This document shows, piece after piece, positions 40,360 through 45,418 of a stretch of 45,418 bases of DNA. The stretch comes from CAKRHR01 sp964423195 (GTDB taxonomy: Bacteria > Bacillota > Clostridia > Lachnospirales > Lachnospiraceae), in the NCBI GenBank assembly GCA_964423195.1, contig CAYRDY010000006.1:1-45418 (forward strand), in the 5' to 3' direction. Both the position numbers and the translations under genes were made by a program. Under the pieces are notes generated by a model. It made no database searches. It saw only the letters and a list, made by a program, of their open reading frames with translations, and was not told where the DNA came from. The first letter of the stretch is position 1; the number at the start of each line of letters is the position of its first letter.

Positions 40360-40574
40360 CCTTCATATTCAGCTTTTAATTGCTCCGCCGCAGCGTAATC
40401 TGCCGCAGCGTCCGCCTTATCCGCCGCAATCGCCGCCTTCCTCTGTTCCATATAGGCGCGAACCGGCTTAAAGAACAGCCTCGGCAGCGTGAAATACAGA
40501 ACCATGATAAAGATGAAGACGATGCAGGCGTCAAAAACCAGCTGCATATCCAGCCCGAATAATCTTCCGTCCAA
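40360..40574 (-). CDS. atpF: ATP synthase b subunit, first copy, 3' part missing in gap (cluster 2)
   Basis: The first 71 codons of a b-type subunit: a membrane helix (QLVFDACIVFIFIMVLYFTL) then the start of the stalk (FFKPVRAYMEQRKAAIAADK). The rest lies in the N run. It starts at TTG (40572-40574) with GGGAGG seven bases upstream; no ATG fits as well. It differs from the second copy and would pair with it as b and b'. Confidence 0.83.
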
Positions 40575-40591
40575 AAATAAGCCTCCCTTCG

Positions 40592-40642
40592 GCCTGACCT
40601 AAGGTCAAAGCCTGCTTCAGCCTGACTTCAGGTCAAAGCTTG
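40592..40642. repeat. Two-copy stem-loop repeat between atpE and atpF (cluster 2)
   Basis: A 23-base unit occurs at 40592-40614 and 40620-40642 (19 of 23 positions the same by eye). The first has the perfect palindrome TGACCTAAGGTCA; the second overlaps the last codons and stop of atpE. Confidence 0.8.
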
Positions 40643-40899
40643 CCGATCAGCGGATTTGCAAACAAAAGAATCAATGCGATGACCAGACCATAAAGACCTG
40701 TGGTCTCCGCCACGGCCTGACCGAGGAGCATGGTCGTCGTGATCTGCCCTCTGGCGCCCGGATTTCTCCCGACCGCTGCCGCGCCGTGTCCAGCCGCGAT
40801 ACCCTGGCCGACACCAGGCCCGATACCCGCGATCATCGCCAAGCCCGCGCCGATCGCCGAACATGCCAATACTAAAGCTCTGCCTGTAATTCCTTCCAT
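40633..40899 (-). CDS. atpE: ATP synthase c subunit, sodium-type signature (cluster 2)
   Basis: Rotor-ring subunit of 88 residues without any signal peptide. Helix 1 contains GIGPGVGQGIAAG with the glutamine, and helix 2 GQAVAETTGLYGLVIALIL with Glu-Thr-Thr and Tyr: together the Na-binding set known from Ilyobacter and Acetobacterium rings. The loop is GRNPGAR instead of the usual RQPE. AGGAGG lies eight bases before the ATG, one of the strongest sites in the window, and the gene is preceded by a six-copy hairpin array. Sodium coupling is inferred from the motif. Confidence 0.94.
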   Translation of the reverse strand: MEGITGRALVLACSAIGAGLAMIAGIGPGVGQGIAAGHGAAAVGRNPGARGQITTTMLLGQAVAETTGLYGLVIALILLFANPLIGKL

Positions 40900-40920
40900 C
40901 GTTCATTTCCTCCTTCAAAA

Positions 40921-41092
40921 TCCGCCGGATCCACTCCGGCAATTCTTGTATCCGCCGGTTTCCCGGCTATTTTCATATTCGCCGGCTCCCCGGCAATTTA
41001 TTTATTTTTCTGCCGGTTCCCCGGCAAACTCTATATCCGCCGAACTTATTCCGGCAGCCTTTATATCCACCGAACTCATTCCGGCAGCTTTT
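40921..41092. repeat. Six-copy tandem stem-loop array upstream of atpE (cluster 2)
   Basis: Six head-to-tail units of 26-32 bases: 40921-40950, 40951-40977, 40978-41009, 41010-41035, 41036-41065 and 41066-41092. Each contains a short GCCGG(n)CCGGC-type inverted repeat (weaker in the last two) followed by an A/T-rich stretch. The last unit contains the stop codon of atpB (41076-41078). The array occupies nearly all of the 176 bases between atpB and atpE. Confidence 0.92.
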
Positions 41093-41771
41093 GAGCGATA
41101 AATACCATCGACAGCATACAAAACACATAGGTCTGGATCGCGCCTGAGAAGAGATCTAGGTACACATGCAAAAATACCGGGATGCCCACCGTCAAGATCC
41201 TCGGCAGGATGCCGTAGACCAGTCCCAGCATCACAGTTCCGCCCATAATATTTCCGAACAGACGCAGCGACAGGGACAGCGGCGTCGCTATCTCGCTGAT
41301 CAGATTGATCGGGAACAGGATCGGCACCGGCTGCGCCATGCTCTTGAGATAGCCAAAACCCCCGTATGTCCGGAGGGCATTGAACTGGATCACCACAAAG
41401 GAGATCAGCGCGAGCGTCAGTGTCACGCAGTAATCCGCCGTCGGCGGCCTCTGCCCGAAAATGCCGGAAATATTGGACACGAGAATAAACAAAAATATCG
41501 TCAGGATATAATTGGCGTATTTTTTCCAATGTCTCCCCATGCCGCTCTCGACAATGCCGTCCAGCATCTCAACGTATTTCTCCGCGATATTCTGCACGCC
41601 GGCGGGAACCGCGGTGGCATGCTTCATTTTGCGGTTGACGACCAGGCCGAAAGCGATCAGTGCCAGACAGACGATGCACAGACAGACATGGGTCGTCGTG
41701 ATGTAAACTTCACTGCCGAAGAAATTCAACTTCAGATACCCGTGGATCATAAAGTCAACTTCCTGATCCAT
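41076..41771 (-). CDS. atpB: ATP synthase a subunit (cluster 2)
   Basis: Stator a subunit, 231 residues with five or six membrane helices. The essential arginine is in PLSLSLRLFGNIMGGTVM, followed by HVYLDLFSGAIQTYVFCML. It is shorter at the N-terminus than the cluster 1 a subunit. The stop lies inside the first unit of the hairpin array; an alternative frame stays open through the array, but no frameshift signal is evident. Confidence 0.94.
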   Translation of the reverse strand: MDQEVDFMIHGYLKLNFFGSEVYITTTHVCLCIVCLALIAFGLVVNRKMKHATAVPAGVQNIAEKYVEMLDGIVESGMGRHWKKYANYILTIFLFILVSNISGIFGQRPPTADYCVTLTLALISFVVIQFNALRTYGGFGYLKSMAQPVPILFPINLISEIATPLSLSLRLFGNIMGGTVMLGLVYGILPRILTVGIPVFLHVYLDLFSGAIQTYVFCMLSMVFIAQKLPE

Positions 41772-41775
41772 CCTC

Positions 41776-42207
41776 TCACCTTCCTTTGTTCAGGTATTTT
41801 GCCGTCAGCTTGTGTACCAGCGGCTGCACCCAGACTGAAAATTTGACGCTCATCATCCCCAAAAATACCGCGACAAAATGAAAAATCTTCACTCTCAGAC
41901 CGATAATGATGACCAGAATCGACACCGCCATCCGCACGGCATAGCCCCGTCTCGCGTATTTGGCGGATGCCTCCTCGGACATATCCAGCCCATTCTCGAT
42001 CGTGTCCGTCATATGAATCACGGCAAAGACCGCATACGCCGTCCCCAGAAGCTCTCCGAGGCAAAACTTAAGAGCCTCCCCTGTTATCAGAGATCCGGGA
42101 ATCGCTATACATAGATTCACAAGCAAAATCCCCAGAATCAGCTCAATCATCGTCTCGTTGCTTCTCATGATCCAGGCTTTCAGGCTCTCCATCATCCGTT
42201 TGATCAT
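41776..42207 (-). CDS. atpI: ATP synthase I-like membrane protein
   Basis: A 143-residue protein with about four membrane helices (ELILGILLVNLCIAIPGSLI, LGELLGTAYAVFAVIHM, AVRMAVSILVIIIGLRV, HFVAVFLGMMSVKF), the layout of AtpI, which assists c-ring assembly or magnesium supply in related operons. ATG 42205-42207 has AAGG a few bases upstream, and the gene overlaps the preceding one by 65 bases. It lies 4 bases before atpB. Confidence 0.78.
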   Translation of the reverse strand: MIKRMMESLKAWIMRSNETMIELILGILLVNLCIAIPGSLITGEALKFCLGELLGTAYAVFAVIHMTDTIENGLDMSEEASAKYARRGYAVRMAVSILVIIIGLRVKIFHFVAVFLGMMSVKFSVWVQPLVHKLTAKYLNKGR

Positions 42208-42436
42208 GTTTCCTTCCCCCTTTGAGCAAAGGTTTCATGAGGACGAACAGGTTTCTGTAAGCTGCCAGAATCCCCAAAATAATGAAGATCAGCACCAAAA
42301 AGTCCGTTCCCAGCAATTGATCCAGCCACCGGCCCAAAAACAGGCAGAGCACGATGGGCACGATCATCGAGATCCCCAGCTGGGAAACCATCGCAAGCGC
42401 CCTCAAAATTTCCCTGTCGCCTTTTTTTGGATCCAT
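42143..42436 (-). CDS. atpZ: AtpZ/AtpI-type small membrane protein
   Basis: A 97-residue protein with two membrane helices (LGISMIVPIVLCLFLG, DFLVLIFIILGILAAYRN) and a basic-acidic hydrophilic tail, matching the AtpZ family (F0F1-ATPase-associated Ca/Mg transport subunit). It is the first gene of ATP synthase operon 2; atpI and atpZ proteins form a complex in some bacteria. ATG 42434-42436 has GAGGAAGG immediately upstream; an earlier GTG is less likely. Confidence 0.82.
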   Translation of the reverse strand: MDPKKGDREILRALAMVSQLGISMIVPIVLCLFLGRWLDQLLGTDFLVLIFIILGILAAYRNLFVLMKPLLKGGRKHDQTDDGEPESLDHEKQRDDD

Positions 42437-42504
42437 ACCTTCCTCTTTTCCGGCGCGACCAGACGCCACCAGGGCAGATTCAAGACAAATTTTGGAAGTT
42501 TCTC

Positions 42505-42520
42505 CCCGAATCCTTTCGGG
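42505..42520 (-). other. Leader hairpin of ATP synthase operon 2
   Basis: CCCGAA and TTCGGG form a perfect 6-bp stem with a 4-base loop in the leader, about 70 bases before atpZ. No T-run follows. Confidence 0.45.
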
Positions 42521-42553
42521 ATGTTCGAATCATGAAATACACACGCAAGACTA

Positions 42554-42582
42554 ATATTACCACAAACGCGCAAAATATGCTA
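42554..42582 (-). promoter_or_regulatory. Candidate promoter of ATP synthase operon 2
   Basis: On the minus strand TGGTAATAT (extended -10, hexamer 42554-42559) with a weak -35 (TAGCAT, 42577-42582) 17 bases upstream. It is the best candidate in the divergent region before atpZ. Confidence 0.55.
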
Positions 42583-42712
42583 CACTTTTTTTAGGTCATC
42601 CTGTGATGATGTTGGGAAGTTGGGATAAATCGATTTCACGAATTGCCCCGCGCCTCGCACTGCCACCGGCCTGAAAGGCCTTCATGCAAGACATTCGGGT
42701 GGAGATCGAGGA

Positions 42713-42741
42713 TTGTCAGAGTGATTTTGTTTTGGTATAAT
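42713..42741 (+). promoter_or_regulatory. Sigma-A-type promoter of the TPR gene
   Basis: TTGTCA (42713-42718), 17-base spacer, TATAAT (42736-42741) with TGG before the -10. It lies 69 bases before the TPR start. Apart from this and the divergent promoter, the gap 42583-42712 holds only a short GGCC palindrome near 42669. Confidence 0.82.
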
Positions 42742-42809
42742 ACAGGTGTCAAAGCCTATTTTGGCACCCATGATTCGATTAAACTTTATTCAATGAGGAG
42801 ACAAGAGAT

Positions 42810-43751
42810 ATGGCATTCAGTATTCGAAAATTTTATGAGGAATTGGACAGACATTATCAAAAACATGATAACAGAGAGACGGAGGCATTTCTGCTGGATA
42901 TGGTTCGGCGCACCAGACATCTCCACGACAGCATGCCGACACAGTCCGCCTGCCCGACCTGTGCAGTGTTTCCGACGGTTAACATAGAATATGTCAGTGT
43001 CTGCAACGAGGCCGCCTGCTTTTTCAGAGGCATCTCAAAGTGGCAGAAATCCTTGGAGCTGTTTGACGAAGCGCTTCGTGAACTGGAGTTTTTCTCGCAG
43101 ACAGATACGCCAAATTACGCCGTCATCCTCTTAAATAAAGCCGGCACGCTGCGCCTCTTAGGCAATCATGAACTGGCCATCGAAACATTTAAAAAATCAG
43201 AGACGATCATACTCAAATCGCAGTCGCCGAATCCCTTTATTCTGGCGAGCATCTCCAACAACTTGGCACTTGTCTGTCAGGATATGGGACAATGGGAGGA
43301 TGCGGCGAAACATATTCAAAAGGCTCTGTCCTATCTGCCTGAAGGAGACAATACATGCATTGAGCGCGCCACAACGTATAATAACCTCGCCGTGACCTGC
43401 CGGCAGCTCGGACGGCTTGATGACGCCTTTGACGCGGTCAATCGAAGTCTACGGATCCTCGAAGGAGCGGACGGCGGGCTGAACGCCCACTACCCTGCCG
43501 CGCTAAACACACTGGCATCTCTGTATTTTCAGCGGGGAGATGATCAGCAGGCACTGGAACTCTTCAAATCAGCTCTCACAAAAACAGAGATCATCTACGG
43601 GAGAAATATCGACTATGCCAAAGGATGCCTGAATATTGCTCGCACCTATGAAAAGCTGAATGATCCTGTCCAGGCGGAAAAATACAGAAAATCCGCGGAG
43701 GAAATCCTCTCAGGGCTTCGGGAGACTCAAAAATCCGCGAGCGAATCGTAG
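42810..43751 (+). CDS. TPR-repeat protein
   Basis: A 313-residue protein made mostly of tetratricopeptide repeats from about residue 65 to 300, for instance WQKSLELFDEAL, NHELAIETFKKSE, WEDAAKHIQKALSYLP, LDDAFDAVNRSLRIL and DQQALELFKSAL, spaced 34-44 residues apart. It has no signal peptide or membrane segment, so it is a cytoplasmic scaffold or sensor. GGAG before ATG 42810-42812. Its end overlaps the convergent DUF4125 gene by 25 bases. TPR, DUF4125 and DUF4037 genes often travel together in Lachnospiraceae (recollection), function unknown. Confidence 0.88.
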   Translation: MAFSIRKFYEELDRHYQKHDNRETEAFLLDMVRRTRHLHDSMPTQSACPTCAVFPTVNIEYVSVCNEAACFFRGISKWQKSLELFDEALRELEFFSQTDTPNYAVILLNKAGTLRLLGNHELAIETFKKSETIILKSQSPNPFILASISNNLALVCQDMGQWEDAAKHIQKALSYLPEGDNTCIERATTYNNLAVTCRQLGRLDDAFDAVNRSLRILEGADGGLNAHYPAALNTLASLYFQRGDDQQALELFKSALTKTEIIYGRNIDYAKGCLNIARTYEKLNDPVQAEKYRKSAEEILSGLRETQKSASES

Positions 43752-44371
43752 CCGTACTGCCCGGCAATCTCCGCGAAAATGTCCTCAACCATATGCTTTC
43801 CGCTGTCCTCACCGAGAAAATCCGCGTAAATATGGAGCGTCCGCTCCGAATACGTTTTCAGCTCGCCCCAGAGATAAGTCTCAAACGAAGTGCAGCCGTC
43901 TCCGTCTGCACTTCGATGCAACGGGCGGGCCGTCAAGATAAAACCGGGATATTTTTTTGCCACCCTATCCAGCTGACCAAGCTGCTGCTCGACAATACTG
44001 TCGATCAGTTTCTGCTTCTCCTCGCTGACCTCAGGCAACCGGTATCTGATCGCCTCAAACTCGGCAGGCGCTGTGCGCTCCATCATGTAGGCGTATTTGA
44101 AAGTAATCAGATTCTGATGATTTTCCTCCGCTGAGCGCAGGTCACACAGATAGCTCTCCTGCAATCCGCGCGGCCACATTTTCAGCTGGCTTGTCCGCAT
44201 CACCCAAAATGTCTCGTGATCATCCTGACAATCCGCGCGGCCGCCGATGTTTTGCACACTCTGAAACATCCGCCATTCTATCTCCACGATGTGATCCAAT
44301 GTTGCTCTAATCTTATCCTCAGTTGCAACATTTTTATCCTTTATTTCAACAATCTTATCCTTTGCTCCCAT
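43727..44371 (-). CDS. DUF4125 family protein
   Basis: A 214-residue protein with IEWRMFQSVQNIGGRADCQDD, FWVMRTSQLKMW and SFETYLWGELKTYS, matching DUF4125 as I remember it. Function unknown. The first 25 residues are an AT-rich, lysine-rich extension with a repeated DKIVEI-like element. ATG 44369-44371 has AAGGGA upstream. It overlaps the TPR gene tail-to-tail by 25 bases, so each transcript would carry antisense to the other's end. Confidence 0.8.
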   Translation of the reverse strand: MGAKDKIVEIKDKNVATEDKIRATLDHIVEIEWRMFQSVQNIGGRADCQDDHETFWVMRTSQLKMWPRGLQESYLCDLRSAEENHQNLITFKYAYMMERTAPAEFEAIRYRLPEVSEEKQKLIDSIVEQQLGQLDRVAKKYPGFILTARPLHRSADGDGCTSFETYLWGELKTYSERTLHIYADFLGEDSGKHMVEDIFAEIAGQYGYDSLADF

Positions 44372-44478
44372 AATGCTATCCCTTTTCAAAACTCGATTCG
44401 CCCTGTGATGAGATAACCGTCAAAGGCACAATAGCGCCCCTGATCATCTCCCTTCTGCCACTGTCACCGGCAGCCGGA

Positions 44479-45387
44479 TCAACCCTCCAGCAGATGCCTG
44501 TTCCTGATCTGACTGTCCGCGATTCCGCGAAGGACGTCCGCACAGTGCGCCTGCAAAAAGCTGTCCGATGACTCTGTCAGCCCCTGTCTTCGCAGCTCTT
44601 GGATTACCTCGCAGGCGATGGCCTCAATCGTCTCCTGATCAGGCTTTTTTGCCAGTGTAATCAGAAGCTCCCGGTAATGGTCAAATTCCGGCCAGCGCTC
44701 CAGACCCCGGAAAGCCCATTTGTAATACGGAGCATACTTTTTCTTTAAGAGATAAATCACAGAGATCGCGGCGTCCATAAACTGAGAAAGCGCCTGCAAT
44801 GCCGCCACAGCATCCCCGCGCTTTTGACATCTCGGATAATTATATTGTCCCTCCCTGGCCATCACCGCAATCCGAGCCGCAATCTTCTTTCGCCGTACAT
44901 CCTCCGGATAAAAAGTCAGCAGCTTATCCCGTATTTTCGAAAATTCTCCGGCGCCGTCCTCAAAAACGGCACCGTTTGTCGCCACAGCCAGATAAGTCTC
45001 AGGAATACTCAACCATTCCATATTGCTCTCCGGCGCCAACCGTCCGCCCAAAAAACGTCCGTAAAATTCGCGGATGCCAAATACGCCATGTCTTTTCCCT
45101 GCCAGCGCTGTCTCCGTGCGCTCAAATCCCTTATAGGTCCGGGGCAGACGCTCATAGACTTTCTGCATCTCTCCTCCATACAGCGCAGATTGTTCATCCG
45201 TCAGCCATAGACAAAAACCGGGACCCCAGTCGTGATCTCTGGATATCTCATCATCAAATCCAAAACACTCCGATCCCTCGCCGACCAGGCCGGCAGCCCA
45301 GCGCCCCGCAAGTACGGGAAATGACGATACGAGCGCCGGCCGGCCAACTTCTTCGTAATATGCTCTTGCCAAATCAAGACCTCTCAT
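44479..45387 (-). CDS. DUF4037 family protein (nucleotidyltransferase-like)
   Basis: A 302-residue protein. The segment GEGSECFGFDDEISRDHDWGP carries a GS...DDE...D pattern resembling the active site of minimal nucleotidyltransferases, followed by WLSIPETYLAVATNGAVFED and a helical C-terminus with LLKKKYAPYYKWAFRGL. This matches DUF4037. It could transfer a nucleotide to a small molecule or protein; unproven. ATG 45385-45387 has AAAGGA eight bases upstream; a GTG six codons earlier is less likely. It lies upstream of DUF4125 in one transcription unit, 107 bases apart. Confidence 0.8.
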   Translation of the reverse strand: MRGLDLARAYYEEVGRPALVSSFPVLAGRWAAGLVGEGSECFGFDDEISRDHDWGPGFCLWLTDEQSALYGGEMQKVYERLPRTYKGFERTETALAGKRHGVFGIREFYGRFLGGRLAPESNMEWLSIPETYLAVATNGAVFEDGAGEFSKIRDKLLTFYPEDVRRKKIAARIAVMAREGQYNYPRCQKRGDAVAALQALSQFMDAAISVIYLLKKKYAPYYKWAFRGLERWPEFDHYRELLITLAKKPDQETIEAIACEVIQELRRQGLTESSDSFLQAHCADVLRGIADSQIRNRHLLEG

Positions 45388-45418
45388 AGACAGATCCTTT
45401 CCCACAATCGGGCGCGCC

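Noticed and set aside
40921..41092. Tandem repeats resembling a CRISPR array
   Set aside because: Units are contiguous 26-32 base hairpins with no unique 30-base spacers, no leader and no cas genes; the first overlaps a stop codon.
41002..41529. Frameshifted extension of the a subunit through the hairpin array
   Set aside because: A second frame stays open through the array, but there is no slippery sequence, and the normal stop gives a full-length protein.

Overview
The window looks like a scaffold piece from an anaerobic, butyrate-forming Firmicute, most likely Clostridia or Lachnospiraceae-like. The evidence is a crt-hbd-bcd-etfBA butyryl-CoA operon, phosphotransbutyrylase and butyrate kinase, a ferredoxin-linked 2-oxoacid oxidoreductase, strong purine-rich ribosome binding sites, and a TPR/DUF4125/DUF4037 gene group I associate with Lachnospiraceae. 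Five runs of exactly 100 N (17870, 30776, 34675, 36604, 40260) are scaffold joins, so true lengths there are unknown. Almost every gene is on the minus strand; only the toxin-antitoxin pair and one TPR gene are on the plus strand.

Layout, left to right. 1-5877: end of a HAD phosphatase gene, then guanine deaminase and a three-subunit molybdenum hydroxylase of xanthine dehydrogenase type (purine breakdown). 6155-10922: etfA, etfB, bcd, hbd, crt with their own promoter, converting acetoacetyl-CoA to butyryl-CoA. 11080-15650: an operon (cupin, SDR reductase, cyclase-family hydrolase, 3-hydroxyacyl dehydrogenase, beta-keto acid cleavage enzyme, zinc ribbon) whose gene set matches the anaerobic phloroglucinol pathway: phloroglucinol to dihydrophloroglucinol to 3-hydroxy-5-oxohexanoate to triacetate to acetoacetyl-CoA plus acetoacetate. 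This would feed directly into the next operon. 16066-20533: moeA, MOSC, moaA and a LysR regulator for molybdenum cofactor, interrupted by a RelB/PIN toxin-antitoxin module flanked by a 41-bp direct repeat.

20756-27793: a membrane protein and a first F-type ATP synthase operon (atpB-E-F-A-G-D-C) with no separate delta gene; the C-terminal half of delta is fused to the N-terminus of alpha. 28067-33714: ptb, buk, a P-loop ATPase of unknown role and a four-subunit 2-oxoacid:ferredoxin oxidoreductase, downstream of a GntR regulator (34017-34661) and a 20-bp perfect palindrome that may be its operator. 34789-42436: a second, conventional F-type ATP synthase operon (atpZ-I-B-E-F-F'-H-A-G-D-C) whose c subunit carries the sodium-binding signature. 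42810-45387: TPR protein, DUF4125 and DUF4037 proteins.

The most unusual features are (i) two complete, clearly different ATP synthases flanking the butyrate/branched-chain acid energy genes, (ii) the delta-alpha fusion, and (iii) tandem arrays of short stem-loops immediately upstream of both c-subunit genes (three and six copies) and downstream of one, in which the copy nearest the preceding gene contains that gene's stop codon. Other gene junctions in the window also hold strong stem-loops. No tRNA, rRNA, CRISPR array or insertion-sequence transposase was recognised.
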